DNA of 64,000 nt from Stratiolaelaps scimitus (Eukaryota; Arthropoda; Arachnida; Mesostigmata; Laelapidae), in NCBI GenBank assembly GCA_019614645.1, contig JABWDB010000009.1, positions 6,491,501-6,555,500 of the forward strand, read 5' to 3'. Below, in pieces: positions 26,073-39,420 of the stretch (position 1 is its first letter; each line of letters starts with the position of its first letter). Below the pieces are notes generated by a model. The model saw only the letters and a program-made list of their open reading frames with translations, did no database searches and was not told the DNA's origin. A program made the position numbers and the translations under genes.

Positions 26073-27952
26073 GGTTTTCAGATATTATAAATTTAAAAGC
26101 GCGCCTTAATGTCGTTAGATCCAGGGAGTGCCCCATCAACAAACAACATGCTTGCAAAACATGCATCACTTTGGACAACCAAGACTCTCTCTCTCTTGGC
26201 CATCCACGTGTATCGATCGACAGGAAGTAACGCGACTCAGGATCGCCCCAGAGCTAAACAGAGGAAAACTGGTTCAAGAAAAGGTTCACGTTACAGTCAT
26301 AGACGGTGTTTCTGAGTTTGCGGATTACATAGAAATCCAATTACGTAGGGTGATGCATTCGCCTTCGCGTAAAAGTGATGCCTCGACAACCGGCCCTGCT
26401 CCGCGCCGGACGAAACAGGCACAGCCATGCGTGTTAAATATGCAAATCGATGGGACGATTGATTGATTCGTTGCTCGCTGAATACCACCCGTTGCGACAC
26501 AGCTTCACACCACGGGATAACCTAGTAGCTAGCGCCTGGGCAGGGCAAGGCTAAGCGAGCGATCGGTTTGCTCGGCATTTCCCCATCTTGGCGCAAGACT
26601 GATACTGCGCCGGCTCCCTGAAACGATAGAGCACTATTATAACTGGAGAGCGGAGGCGGCCACCAGGCTCCGGCTTGGCCTTGTTTTGCTTCCGAAGCGA
26701 CGACTTTCGGGCAGATTGGATCGGACTGAAGCGTCCGGGGACATCCGACAACCCGTATGACATTCATGTTGTGTATTACATATTGGATGGACGGACTTGT
26801 GATTGTCGTTCTTTACGTTCTGGCCGGAGACACGATGTTGGCCATGGCGTTCATTGTTGCTAGCCAGGCCGGAACGAGAACGAATGCCGCCAGTATTCCA
26901 TCACTGGCTGATTTATTTACAAAAACCGCCGTCAAACGGTAGTCCTCATAACAATATGTATGTGGTTGTAAGCGAGGAAAAAACGATAGTGAAGTTGAGC
27001 GATTTGCGATCTCAACTTTCGCAGGGAGATTTACACTTAAACGGCTAATGTGCGTGAAAGACAGGTGAGCTACTTAAAATGCAGAATATCATTACTACAA
27101 AAAAAATTTGAGACCTTGTTGAGTCATTCAAATTTCTGCTCCTGCGTAGAGGTCATCAAAAGGCTACGTCAGAGTTGGTGAGATTCCTCTCGATTTTCAC
27201 GAAAGCTATGACCCTCAGATACTCAGTAGAAATCTTACAATGATTGTAAAATTGTCTGTACACCAGACTAAAGAACACATTTTTCATTACATTATTTTCA
27301 TTACAGTAATATTAGTAGCAGTACGGTGGACGTTAAATGTTGGCTGAGAGTCAGCCCGAAAACCATATCGTTCTCATTGTAATGAGTTCTCGTCGAGCCA
27401 GCGTTAGACAAAAAAATCATTTGTTAAAGCCGTATTTAAGGATCATCGGAACTAGCATAGATGGATAGCTTTAGCTAGTTTTTTTTCCGTGAACCTGATT
27501 CTTCCCAGGCGTATCGTTATCAGCACGATGTTTTCTCGTCAAGCTACGCCAACCCGGAAGATCATCGGCGAGCCCTCCGATCGTTGAACGGATGCGTACG
27601 AACATTAATACTCACAAACCTAGATCATAGAATAACGTGCATCACTCACATCATTACAGCCTCGCGTCGAGCACAAAGGCGCTCGCGTTACGACGACTGG
27701 ATAGAATCATCTTTGAATATCCCTTTCAAGTGCGATAACCTTGCTGAGTGCCGAAAAGTGCTTCCATTAGCTAGAGTCTCGTTTTGCACTTGAAACAGTT
27801 CACATTGGCATCAACATTGCACGTGTGGTGCTCGTTGACGCGCAGCGAAATCCTTCGTTTAACGTCTCCTCTGGGGGGGAGCTCGTGTCGTTTGCACACC
27901 ATAGTTAGACTATAAATAACTTCCCCATTTTGCATCCGATGAGAATGTACAC

Positions 27953-27989
<37 letters not shown>

Positions 27990-28538
27990 ATATTATATAT
28001 ATATATACGCCTTGTGCAGCGAGCACGAGACGCCTTGCACGTCCGCTACTCTTCAATGCGTTTTCAAACTTGTAAACAACCACAGAGTTATTCAATATTT
28101 ATATCTCCCGCCCCTCCTCCCCAATTTCTATAATATAATATCTTCCTATATGTAATCCTTAATATGCAGTTGTTTACGCATGCACTATGTTCATCTGTCG
28201 TGAAATGTCCGCAGTGCACGTTTTTTCCTCGTGTGTATCTCATCCGTGCTGTGTTTGATATTACACATTACCGTCGTCAACGCTCGGCGTTCGTGCAGTT
28301 CAACTTTTCTATGTAATATAGCAAAAACACGTTGCTCGGCTCAACATGGCAACAATAGCCACACTGCCGTAAGGGGCGATAGCCAGGCTGGTGTGTGTTC
28401 GCCAAGCAGTGAACGTGCAAACCACCTACACTTCCACGCGATTCCCCTCGTTCCGGGCCGAATTCTCGGTCAGTCTACGGTCGAAACACCTACGTGGCCG
28501 GCGTGTATCGACAGCCATCGGTAGCAACGCTGCGCGAC
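26073..28538. other. intergenic
   Basis: The frame at 26128-26466 ends in a polar tail, has no known domain, and is overlapped by others. A (TA)n tract lies at 27951-28009. I see no gene. Confidence 0.4.
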
Positions 28539-28645
28539 ATGAGATCATTCGTGAGACGGAGTACTAAGACTAAACGACAGAGCAAACCACGAGCCCTTCC
28601 CCTTCACCTGAAAGACCGAAGCAGTTTCAGGATATCGAAGGCACG
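28539..28645 (+). CDS. possible first coding exon, Arg/Lys-rich peptide
   Basis: The frame starts at an ATG (28539, context GCGACATGA) and runs 35 codons of basic residues to a GCACG|GTAAGTG donor at 28646. No matching acceptor exon was identified. The opposite strand is also open, so the call rests on the donor and the start context only. No function can be proposed. Confidence 0.2.
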
Positions 28646-31611
28646 GTAAGTGAGATAGCGTGCTCAGATAGCATGATCTCAAGTGAGTCGATGAATCTGG
28701 GCTGTCCTTGCCACTGGAGAACGCCAGTGCCACAGAGGTAGAGAGTTAGTCTAGGCAGTGCTCATGATAATCTACTCTCAAATCGTTGTGTTAATGAACT
28801 TCGTACCTCGGTGGTCGCTAAATCACGAACAAGCTAGGGAGATTTTGCAAAAGACATATAGTTGTTCCACGAGGTGCATTTCTCCGCTACGGTACATTTG
28901 TAACCGTTATGTGGATGCGATCAGGCATGATTCCTCAGCTAGACATTCATCAAAAAACTGACATATACCCCATGTATTACCGCTAAGTTGTAGAGAAGAT
29001 CTGAAGCCACTACCTAAAATAGTAACCATTTATTGTGATTAATTACTGATCAAGAGGCCTTGTCGCACTGGGCTCTCCCTTTCACAAGTATGGGGATAAA
29101 TAGAGTTTATGTGAGTGTTTAGACCTGTGTCGGCATTCATTTAATAAAATTTCCCAGTTACATCTATATATGTATATATATATATATATATATATAACCC
29201 AAACAGAACGAAACACATGTAACAGACAGCCGCGCCATTCTAGGGGGCTCTTCGTACAGCCACTGGTTCATAGCAGTGCACGTGTCAGTTTGGCGTGCGT
29301 ACGTGCGTGCACGCAGCATGAACGCGTCGACAAAAAGCATCAGCGGAAACGGAAGTCTGACGAATGAGAAGGCACCGCGTCCTCCCTCATCGTCGTCGTC
29401 GTCGCCGTTGAACTCCTCTGTCACAGCTGCAGCCCGCTTCAGAAGGGCACTTGCAGTGCGCTGCACTGACATCAGATAAGATGTCGGTAGGCTACGACAG
29501 ATGCTGGCCGGAGACGCACGGGGGAAGGGGGAGGAGGGAGCCGTATGGGCGAAGCTTCCGAAAAGAAAAACGCCCAACAAAAAAGGAAAAGCGAAAAAAA
29601 GATACGCGCCACAAGAAAACACATTGACGCCATAGGCCTGAGTCGAGGCAGGACGGCCTGAAACGGCCAATAGCGTGCCGCCTTCTCCCCCCGAGTTTCG
29701 CGGCCCATACGAACCCGTCGTGCTCTATTCGTTGAGGCAGACTAAGAAGGACAAGTTCTAAAATGACCCGGTCGCGGGTGGTAGCAATGGAGTACCGGCA
29801 GCGGAGGCGTCAATACGGGTGACCGCTATGGGGGCACCGCGTGTCGGGCCTGGCCTCAACCCCACCCCCTGGTCTGTCTGGGCCACCTCTCGCTGTCCCC
29901 CTTGTGTACGTGGCGGAGTAGTAGTGGGGTCTACATGCCATACATTCGCGCGTCGTGCAACGGCAATGTTTTATGTCTCGACGCCGTCCAACGGCGGGGA
30001 CATCAGCGCGGGCCTCTGGATGGTGGCCGAACACGGGGGCGCTTGGTCTGGGACCACGAACGGCGGTGGGGAGACGAGCCGCACCAGGGGTACAATAAAA
30101 TCATTGAGGCGGAGAAAATGTCCCTAAAAACGGAGGTTTCCATCATAGGCTCAACGCGCTCAGGGGGGGGGGGGTATGGTAATAGCCACGCCAGTTTATC
30201 GCTGTGTTCAATTTTTTTGGTGTTGTAGATTTTTTTCCTATTTTTAGTTCTCGTGCCTAACGAACAGGCGGGGGAGAGATTCAAGATTGCCGCCTCGTAT
30301 ATATTTATGATACAAATGTTGCAGCCACTCACCTGCCTGGTATCAAATGAACGTTGTGTAATGGTCGTATTTCCACTTCAATACTGACGGAGAACAGGAC
30401 TCGAGATCAATCCGTAGGGATTAGTACTATTATGGCCCGTCTGCCAAAGCTACTTATAGTAACCACGAGGAGGAATATTTAACGGGATCTGAAGATTTCC
30501 TTAGCTTTACATATCAGAGAATTTAAGCATTGGTAAAAATTGCAGTTTCTTTACTAAATTAATAAACATTCGCCCACTAAATTTTATTTTTTCGTAAAAT
30601 CCACTTCGCACTGCATTAGTCTACTGATGCGATTTGTGCTAGTTAATTGTGTTAGCTACTTCGTAGCATACTCAGATTAGATCACAAAAAAAAACACCTC
30701 AAGCGTCGCTTGGCATCCTCCGAGCTCATCCTCAGTCCTTTAAATACCTAGGCAGAAGCAAACCTGAATATCGATGTTGAATCATCGACAACCCATGGTT
30801 TCGATAATATATTAATATGAGCAAGTAAATTTAAACCTAAAATTATATTTTTATAAGTAATAAAAGAAATAATAAAGATCTAAGTATCGCGCAGCTACGA
30901 CCAATGCACCATCAATTATAAAAGCTTTACTGTTTATTATCGATAAGCGAAAGTGGATACTTCACCTATGACTAATTGATACAACAAATTATTTGACGTG
31001 ATTAATAAAAATACACAGACGAAGATCTCGAACATTACTGCGCCCGTCTATGCTGGTCAAATTTTTCGAAGACACAGGTGTACAACTATATGGAAGCGGA
31101 TACGAATAAGCGCATATTGCGCACTATGAAATTCCGCGCACCTGCCAATTTGAAGTTCTCGCTTTGGGCGGAACGGCGACGTTTAGTGCAGTCTGCGACT
31201 CGCAAGGAAAAACTTGCTTAAACAACTTGCGAGTATAAGTTGGGTTTCTTTGCCACCTTCTGTGAAAAAAACAGAATTTGCAATTCAACACGGCGGCCGG
31301 GTCGCACTGCGGCGACGAATTTTACATAGTTACAAGAAGGCGCTTAAGTTGCTCACACACGGGCACAGTGTTGCTGGTTCATCGACATACTGTACACAGT
31401 CAACCACCTCGATTTCCATAACAATAGAACTCAGAAAGAACTCAGTCAGTTCATCATCGTTCGACGGTGACAATGTAGTCTGCCTAATAAGGTATTAAAA
31501 TATCCTCTCTTCAAGCTGATCTTTCTTTCTTCGATGCTATTCTTAGCCGACATAATATATGGAATTTCACGTATAGGAATTACTTTCAAGTGAAAGTAAT
31601 TCCTATACGTG
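28646..31611. other. intergenic with GC-rich block
   Basis: (TA)n occurs at 29163-29196. The GC-rich stretch 29200-30200 has overlapping open frames on both strands and a run of 12 G near 30165, but no domain. The rest is AT-rich. The 40 bases at 30520-30570 resemble the end of the duplicated segments. A palindrome lies at 31568-31611. Confidence 0.4.
31568..31611. repeat. perfect 21-bp-arm palindrome with 2-nt loop
   Basis: The left arm at 31568-31588 (starts CACGTATAGG) is exactly complementary to 31591-31611 (ends CCTATACGTG), separated by AG. It lies about 65 nt before a candidate acceptor, so it may sit in an intron. Confidence 0.95.
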
Positions 31612-31675
31612 TATATTGTATGTTCATATAGCATTTTTTTGTATATAGCATATTTCTTCTATTTCATATATGCAG

Positions 31676-31809
31676 GTTCAGGCTGTCTCGATGATCGCCT
31701 GCTAACGAATGTGTTAACGCTTGAAGCACGTTACTGTAAAGATGTCATGTGTGAGGTTTCGGGAGTGAGGACTGGGGTGGATCGGATTAGTCGTATTTGT
31801 ACACCATAA
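31676..31809 (+). CDS. possible last exon, SVWC-like Cys-rich secreted protein
   Basis: A pyrimidine-rich tract ends in ATATGCAG at 31675. The open frame after it runs 44 codons to TAA at 31809 and has four Cys. The order is C, a 17-residue gap, then YC-x3-MCEV-x-G, and a last Cys three residues from the end. The end is like single-domain von Willebrand factor type C proteins of arthropods, which end in a C..xxC....C block. Upstream exons with the signal peptide were not found. A frame that continues to the left through the acceptor is hydrophobic and lacks an ATG, so an unspliced alternative is possible but less likely. Family assignment is tentative. Confidence 0.35.
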
Positions 31810-32135
31810 TCCTCATCGATACGACATTGTCACAGTGAAGGACGCAGGTCGGTAAAAATACAGGTGGCTTAAGGATCCTCCGCACGGGCGTGTTCAGTTC
31901 AGTTCAGTTCAGCGTCAGGCCGTTGCGTGTCCGCAATACAAGACGAATTAACTGAAGAGGCCCTTCCCGCTAACCACAGTGCACCGAAACGGAGGAGGTG
32001 CGGACCAAATGAACTTGCCGCCGTAAGTTGAACGTTCGTTAACTTTCAGCCGCTTGTCTACACCGTCAGCTTGCCGGCCTTTATGCTTGCATCGGTGCGT
32101 CTTGAAGCGTCCGCGCGGCGCGACGTGCTCGAAAC
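31810..32135. other. short intergenic with GTTCA repeat
   Basis: (GTTCA)4 lies at about 31891-31911. Nothing else is seen. Confidence 0.5.
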
Positions 32136-32516
32136 TTAGAGCAGACAAAAGATTCCATGACAGCCGTGAATAACGCTGATCAGGAAGGCTAGCCCGATCG
32201 TTATCCAGTACATGAACTTCGTACTTAGATCATAGTCCCTCGTCACGACTGAGTAGACCGTAAACACGACGAAAAGGGCAACCGCGATGAACTGGTACAG
32301 TGTGAAATACAGTGTGGTATCAACACTTACGCCATCTAGGCACATCGATGTGAGAATGATAGCGCCGTTCGCGCAAAATACAAACCCGATCATGTGTAGC
32401 CAACGTAAAGGCTCGCCCATTAGGCTGTACGACAGCCAGCAAATAGCCAGAGCCATGCCAAATTCGAACAAAGACAGTAGCCCATGGGGTGAGCCCAGCT
32501 GGCTGACCTTTGCCAT
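32136..32516 (-). CDS. four-helix membrane protein, paralog of 34143
   Basis: The protein is 126 aa from the ATG at 32516 (AACATGG context). The open frame goes on a little upstream, but only with GTG, and the paralog alignment begins exactly here (MAKVSQLG against MVRVDHLG). Four hydrophobic helices lie at about residues 12-33, 40-60, 69-92 and 101-125. Polar residues are few: Glu18 in helix 1, and the motif IHGCHG at 116-121 close to the C terminus. The gene is a single exon. The topology is MARVEL- or CMTM-like, but I do not recognise the family and propose no function. The paralog lies 1.6 kb away on the same strand, so this is a local tandem duplication. Confidence 0.65.
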   Translation of the reverse strand: MAKVSQLGSPHGLLSLFEFGMALAICWLSYSLMGEPLRWLHMIGFVFCANGAIILTSMCLDGVSVDTTLYFTLYQFIAVALFVVFTVYSVVTRDYDLSTKFMYWITIGLAFLISVIHGCHGIFCLL

Positions 32517-32543
32517 GTTAGGAAACACGCCAGAATGGGGCAC

Positions 32544-34142
32544 GCGTCACGGTGCAAGGCGCAGTTGTACGGACGTTGCAGTTGCGTTATTGCAGTTGCC
32601 GTTGTGCTGTGGTACACGGTTTCGTTGTCTCGCACACATCGAGACCGACTCGACAGATTCCGTATCCATCAAGTTCATTGCTCACTCATTGCATCGCATT
32701 GACCGCGATCTGCTTTGGATTCTGCATTTATCCACATTATCAGTGGTCATAGGTGCAACTTATTTTTAACAAATCTGCAACTACAACGCCGCACTGAGTA
32801 GGTTCTGAAGGGTGGACCCCACCCTCCAGCACCTGGTGTGGATCTCGGCGAACCGTTCAAGCGTTCGATGATGCATTCATAGTAGCCTCCTGGATATCAC
32901 ATTGTCAATTACGATGTAGTCCGCGACGTCAAACGCGCCCATGTGCAGAGTAAGCGGAATTCTATCAGCAAAGAAAACTACGTTCGTCTGTACGCGCCGT
33001 CTTTACTACCGGAACCCAAAACACCGATTTCATGTAGAATTTCAGTTGCCAAACGGACCTCAAGTCGAAATACTGTCGAATACATTTGTGCTTGTAATGG
33101 GGCCGGAGGTTCGCGTCGTTACAGACCTTCCATCACATTGTGCATATGCATACGCTGTTTCATACAAGGCAGCGTTGGAGCTATTCCAGATTCGAAGTTA
33201 ATATTACCTATTCATTTTTCTCCAAGCGAACAATGAGGTGTACGGCAAAGATACTATCCAGCGGTGGGGTAGAGTGACAGCAGCGATAAACGTGACATGA
33301 TGAATTGATCGTTCCTCTGTAACTCGATTTCCTCTTAAACGATGGCCGACAAACGAAAATATTATGAATCGTACTACACAAATTTAAACTGCTAACGACT
33401 AAAACAACAAGAACAAGAACAACAACAACAACAACAAACTAGCCTCCGAGCCTATACAAATATATCGGTATACGAATATATATCAAGGGTGGCCGCCTCG
33501 GGAATCTTCTGGCGACGAAGGTCGATATTTCACAACAGTCGAATGTCGGTAACACAGGCAATATGCGCGGTAGCTATACAGCAAGCAATGCTGTTACAAA
33601 TCGGCTTCGTTTGGCGCCACAAGTATTCGTCGGCGTGTTGGCACTGACACAAGAGAGGCCTGTTGGTGTTAGCCAAATGGATTTCGCCGGGTCAAATGGA
33701 TCCTTCCGCTTTCGACTACCACAACATTCTGGGTATGATAGCGCGAACGGATTTCCAACACGGTACGTGCTGATTTCACGGAAATAAGCTGCTATCGTCC
33801 GGATTTCTATACGCAAAAAAAGGGCGTCGTATCTGCTCAGTCGAGTGATCACTCCGTAAGTGGTTCTTTCCGTAAATTAAATGCTTGTCGACAAAAACTA
33901 ACCGAAACGATACAACAATAATCTTTGTGGAATAATGTAAAATTCCAATAATAATGTGAAATCAGTCCGGTCGATCTGTGATGTCCCTGCCGAGCCTTAC
34001 GTCGTCTTCGTTTCTCGTTTGACTATACTTAATAATAATAATAAACATAATAATTATAATAATGATAATAATATTGTACGTCTATCTAATGTATCATTGG
34101 CAAGACGAAGTGAGTGCTCGGTACAGAGTTTCAGGCTGCAGC
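32544..34142. other. intergenic between the two four-helix genes
   Basis: A plus-strand frame at 32941-33201 is protein-like (86 codons) but has no domain I know. CAA-type repeats occur at 33403-33437 and AAT-type at 34030-34075. No gene is supported. Confidence 0.35.
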
Positions 34143-34691
34143 TCATGGTCCTTGAGGAGCTCGCTTTGTACTGCTCCGAATTTCTTTTGTGCTGGTCGCA
34201 GGAACCGCTTTTTGATCAGAGAAAGCCTCACCCGTTGTGTTCGGCGGGCATTGAGGGCTCTCCTTGGTTTTCGACTTCGACCTGTTCATGGGATTACAGC
34301 AAAGATTCACTCCTCCGAGTGCAAACGTCCCATGACAGCCATGTACCAGTCCAGTTATTAAGGTGAGTACAAACCCCATCCAGAATATCGGCGTGTTGTT
34401 TATGTGATAGGCTCCCGCGATGATTGCGCAGATTGCGCAAGTTACATACATCACCAGCATACAGATGTGGTATAGCTTGAAATACGGAATCCCGTCGACA
34501 CCTCTGCCAGAGATCGTGATCGCTAGTAAAGTGATCGAGTTGTTCACGCAGCCAAGAAGTGCAATCATCTGCAGCCATTTTAAAGAATTACCAATCAAAT
34601 GGCTCATCAGCACGATGATTGACGCGGCTAGCACAATTTCAATGACGGATAGCGCGACATAGGCCGTGCCGAGGTGATCAACGCGGACCAT
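34143..34691 (-). CDS. four-helix membrane protein with polar tail
   Basis: The protein is 182 aa from the ATG at 34691. The frame is open to 34775 but has no upstream ATG, and the start chosen aligns with its paralog. Helices lie at about 10-34, 41-62, 73-94 and 102-124. They share with the neighbour at 32136 a Glu in helix 1, the [IG]xx[LP]xW segment after it, the Gly-Val-Asp-like loop (GRGVDG / DGVSVD) and the [VI]HGCHG motif. Unlike the neighbour it has a 60-residue Ser/Lys/Pro-rich C-terminal tail, probably cytoplasmic, with CC at the start. Single exon. Function unknown. The two proteins match over the helices but are well diverged. Confidence 0.65.
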   Translation of the reverse strand: MVRVDHLGTAYVALSVIEIVLAASIIVLMSHLIGNSLKWLQMIALLGCVNNSITLLAITISGRGVDGIPYFKLYHICMLVMYVTCAICAIIAGAYHINNTPIFWMGFVLTLITGLVHGCHGTFALGGVNLCCNPMNRSKSKTKESPQCPPNTTGEAFSDQKAVPATSTKEIRSSTKRAPQGP

Positions 34692-34774
34692 CACTTTTGT
34701 CAGCCCAGAAACAGATCCGCTTAAAGGTGATAGATCGTTGTTTTCCGGCACGAACGAGCCATCTCTCAGCAACT

Positions 34775-37700
34775 TCTAATTGTTGGTGTTTTTTTTCTCT
34801 CTTAAACGTTGCTACGTATGAATAAACAATTGTGCGAATTTATTATTTAAAATTAATATAATGTTTAATCTTTGTATTTTCTCACTATTTTGTCTTTGTT
34901 TTTACGGCGTTACACTTATGAATACGTCCAGGTGGGTGTATTTCAACGTGCGAGGGGTGAATGCATTGTACATCGTCACTAGAATTACAACCCCCGGAAA
35001 AAAATAGACCCTGAGGAAGCACACGTGCAATTCTTCGAATTCTGTAAATAATTTCTTTGAGATCGCTAGAATATAGTTAGTAAACAGTGAAAAACGATAA
35101 CAATATAACAAGATAAAAATCTTTAAGATATTTAGAATATGCATAAAAGCTATGAAAAAAATGTTCCAAAATAGAAATCTGTTGTTAACTTTAAACTCTA
35201 AAGAAAAAGCATCCGTTAAGTTAAACTACCAAGTTGCATGAAGCAACCAGGAGGCTCTACATGTAATCCGGATACACAATGAAATTCGTCCAGTATTCGT
35301 CATATTTGATTTAAGAATATTCGAGAAGAAAGATACTGTTATGCTACAGCGGCGCGATTGATTAAATTCGTTCTAAACCCCCTTTTCACGATATAGCATT
35401 CGGCGGCAATTGTACACAGTATCTAGTGGAGGTGTTTTCAACAACAGATTCAAAATATTCACACTCAACCTCCCAGTTCCGCCATGTCGTCCCAGAAGCA
35501 GGCATATGCTCTGGGGCTCTTCTAACAAATGAAACCACGGTGACTCAATTCAAATCGACAAACGGTCAGACAATTTCGACGCAGTTCAGAATTTTCTTAG
35601 GGCTGTTTCGTTATTGTAATTTAGATGGGGAAGCGGTCTTGACAACCCGTCACCGTCTATGGGACATTGAAAGAACGACAACTGGCCGAGAAGCTCAGCC
35701 AGGCGCCTATGTCTTCTTGGAATAATTATCCCTGTAATTTCTATAACTGCAGTGCACTGGCTATGTACTTTGTTTCGATTTCTTTGGCCGTCTCTGCGAT
35801 ACATCCACATACCCACACTCCCACACACAACGTTCGCATACACTAGGCCGGACTGCGGCGAACCACATTGCCCGCGAGTAAAACTCGCTTTACTCGAGAT
35901 AGCGGACGTTCAGAGTCAATATCAATCCATTCAAATTAATGTCGCCTTTGTCAGGCATTAGTTCAATGAACCAGAAAGAAGGTGATTAACCGATGTTATG
36001 GCTTGCTTTGTCTCCCTAACGGCGATGCGGTGCAATGTTCGCAGTGGTGCCTGCATTTCGCGACGAACCGGAAGTGACAAGGGTACAAGGTTGGACAAGG
36101 CCAATGCGCCATCGGCCTGAAACGCACTCGAGCTCAGCGCCAAGGTTACGTCCGCTGAATGTGCGCATGATTGGTTTGTATATTTAGCCTACACGATATA
36201 TACGACTTGCACAAACTGTGCGCATAATGGTGGCAACTGCAGTCCGAGTATTTAGCATACGGGATGGCAGGAAATGGAACAATTCCAAAAAGAAAAAATC
36301 AGCGCTCTGTGATAATAATAATAATTATAAGAATTTTTTAGCCCCTATCTAATCTTATCGTTATGGTCTCTCGCCCGCTCTATCTATTACCTCTCCACTA
36401 GACTCACAAACTCATGCTATCCTCACGTTATGATTTTCAATATATATAATATTAAGAACGCATTATCGACCTACGCCGAAGCTGTTTAACAAAAATTTTC
36501 GATGAAGGCCACGGAAACGGCCTCCGCTTCTCGTGTGCGAAATTCGGGTTGATGGAAGTCGGCTAACGCACCTTATGTCTTATATAGTAACGGCCAGGAG
36601 TGGTTTCGTGCAGCGGTTCCCGTCTGAGCTAATTCAGTTGAGCTTGAGTGGAGATGTAACTCTCGGAAGATCCTCTCAGCACGAGTCTCGGCGACATTCA
36701 CGGCTGTTGCTCATTGAACTTCGCTCGGTCAGCACCTGCGACGGCAACAATCGTCTCCAAACCAATTTCGCCCTGTGAACGCAGATTTCGTATGTAGCAT
36801 TCGCGTGTGACTCAGCAATCTTGGCCAATGCGACGAAACAATACCATAGAGTTTGTTAAGAATCCTGCTATGCCCTTTGAATTATTATCCCGGCTTCCCA
36901 TGGATGTGAGTTAATAATGCCACATTCGATCGCTACGCGCAAGTGTTGATGTTTCCAAGGGAAATGCGCATAATTTCAGTGGAGTATTACCGAACGAAGA
37001 CAAAACTAATCAATAAAAATATGATCGACGATGATCATTCAATTAGCGTTTATTCAGCGATTGTGTCGGACCTCGTTAATATTCGAGAATCTAGCATTAC
37101 CTATCTAACAGTAGTAGTATTAGAAAGCAAATCGGGTAGCACCTAATTTTTCGATTTATGCAGCACCGCATCTCTCGTTGGCGTTTCACCACTCTTCGCA
37201 TCGGATGAGATTTTCATTCTGCTCGACATTTGTAAGCTCGTCCACTATTGAATTGAAGGCATCGAACCATATCGATAGAACGAAGAGAATAAGTACACTT
37301 CATCAGTACGCCAGATGGACTAGCCCTGGAGGAGTTCGTGAATTACTCGCCACGCGTTCGGCACCGCTGTTCGGATCCACGTGGACAGAATCAGAAAGGC
37401 GCAATTTGGTCAGGCTCACTTTTTGTGGCAACAACCATGATGGTGTTATAACCAGCCGGACGTGATCCGCTTGCATTGCTGGGATCTGCATAACATTCAC
37501 TTCGGCGAGACGAATTGCCAACGCCGCCCGGGCAACCCAGACAAGCAAGCCGCTGATGAGGCCCTTACAGAGAACGTGTGCAAGTTTCAGAACCAGGCTT
37601 TTGCAGGTACGTTCGCCTATTTTCGTGCGATCTTGAACGTATCCGTGACGAATAGAAAAAAAGTTCATTCTTCGAAATGATAGTAACTTATAGATGCCTA

Positions 37701-37940
37701 AGCTTTCCCTGATTGATACAGCTATTGTGTATAGACTATAGAGGATGTTCGGTAGACGTTTGACATCAGCTGGAATCTGTGTTAACTCTCAAATTGTCGT
37801 TGATTTATCGGATACATGGCTTGATTCAATTTACCAGTTCATTGGCACTTACCGTGTATTCCTTGTACATATCATGTTCAATATAAAATGTTTTCTTATT
37901 TACATCCAAACTTGTTTTTCCTCCGGGTTAAGGATTTTTT
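34775..37940. other. intergenic, no confident gene
   Basis: Candidates examined: an 80-codon hydrophobic minus frame at 35144-34902, a 99-codon plus frame at 35426-35725, and a minus 121-codon frame from a true ATG at 37668 that overlaps a plus frame ending in TTTTGCAG|GTACG at about 37608. None has a recognisable domain and none can be chosen over its overlap. Confidence 0.35.
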
Positions 37941-37944
37941 TCAT

Positions 37945-38110
37945 TTTCCGGGTTGATTCACAGCATTTACCGTCCACAGTACAACGGCTTGCGGCATTGC
38001 TCTCTAAGACGGACAACTCCTTTAAATGCAAATGTACAACGGTGGGGATCGAACCCGTGCACCTACGTTCGTGTCCTTCGATTGCAAGGCGTACACGAGT
38101 ATGCACCCTC
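37945..38110 (-). repeat. tRNA-derived SINE-like repeat, copy A
   Basis: On the minus strand a B-box-like GGGTTCGATCCCC (38055-38043) lies in a tRNA-like context. It is followed by a tail shared with 58225-58335 over about 60 bases. The shared part reads on the plus strand CGGCATTGCT, then GACGGACAAC, then ATGCAAATGT, then CGGTGGGGATC. The A box and anticodon arm are degenerate. A second, unrelated signal, the LINE relic, lies 350 bases away. Confidence 0.7.
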
Positions 38111-38399
38111 AATTACTTAAAATCAATGAACCGAGATAGAGAACAGAGAATCACAACACTATACAATATTTGGTTTACTGCTGCGAACTGCGGTATAATT
38201 AACGCGCTAGCTCTCGTGAAGAATATAGGGCAAAGTTGAGCCTCAATGTATTGAACAATTGGAAATTATGATTGAAATATATGCATTATGCTATAGACAC
38301 TGAAAATATCACAATATACAAATAACACGTTGGAACATATAACGTATCCACAAATATTGCTAGCAGCAACACATTAGATTCCGGTTACAGCAGCAGCGT

Positions 38400-38720
38400 C
38401 ACAATCATAACTCCTGCGAGAAAGAGAACATTGTCACCAAGATAGGCCTCCTTAGCTTCAATTGTATCGGCGGTCATGTACGAATAGATGCGCAAGTGCC
38501 AGTTCCGTCGAAGGTGATTTTCGAAAACCGAACTGTCCTGTCGTTGAAAAGAAGCTGGCAACTTCAAAGTGCCTGTCGAATCTACTAAGCACCAATTTAT
38601 GAAAAACCTTAGACAAGAAGTACACCAGAGATATGGGGAGGTAGTTAGCAGCCCGGGTTCGCCCACATGTATTTTCAAAGGGCTTAATAATCCTCGGATC
38701 CTTTAGTGCCCTCGAGGGCT
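38400..38720 (-). mobile_element. LINE reverse transcriptase fragment
   Basis: Reading the minus strand in the frame through NYLPIS (38646-38629) gives LVYFLSKVFHK, then a run to QFGFRK (about 38534-38517) and STELALAH. That is the standard order of LINE reverse transcriptase block 2 (NYRPISLL..LSK..EK, QxGFRxGxST). The sequence has stops on both sides and no other domain. It is a scrap of a second LINE, different from the one at 7.2 kb. Confidence 0.65.
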
Positions 38721-39408
38721 AACTGAACCGCTAGAGGCCTAACGTGATTTGGCCGAAACGAGTCCCGGTCAGCGCTCCAGATTTCCGCCAGCTTGGCCCG
38801 GAAGTCAGCTTGAACTTTGAGAGAAGACATAGTGGCGGGTCCAATGGTGGCGAAGTGCCTGTTGAGTGCATCCGCTCAAGGGACCGCGGCAAGAACAGAA
38901 TGGATCTGGTGGTGGCGGACCCGACGACATCGTAACGGCAGCAACTATGGCAATGTTAATGCGTCGTCAGCAATCGCGACAAACCGGCTACGAAATGCTA
39001 ACCTTCTCGTTTTAGTATCTGGGTACTTTGGTCGCTCATTGAGAACCTGCATACAGTGCTAAACACTTTGTTTGTCGACGCCTAGACGTGATGTCAGAGG
39101 AGCGCCAGGTATTCGCCAGGTATCGCACAAATTTCTAGGTCCAGCATGCTCAATTGTGGCACTTCAAGGCTATGTTAAATGTACGGGCAAGCACGCGTTG
39201 ATTGTACAGGGAGAAATTGCCTATATCAGACCAGAAGCAACAAAAAACACCAGTTTGGCAGGAGCACAGAGCTTGCGGCATCCTCTGTTCGAAGGTCAAA
39301 CCTTCGAACAAGGAAGTTCGTTTTATTTAATCACTCATGTTGACTAGGTAATAATAATAATAACACTCTATCAATAGTATTGGATTGAGATACGCATTCG
39401 TCGAATGA
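38721..39408. other. intergenic
   Basis: I see nothing supported here. An ATAATAATA run lies at 39350-39362. Confidence 0.4.
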
Positions 39409-39420
39409 CAGTTTATTTAT
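39409..39420 (-). terminator. poly(A) signals immediately after GTF2F1 stop
   Basis: Minus-strand AATAAATAAA is read at 39420-39412 immediately after the TAA stop. If used, the 3' UTR would be only about 20-30 nt. Confidence 0.45.
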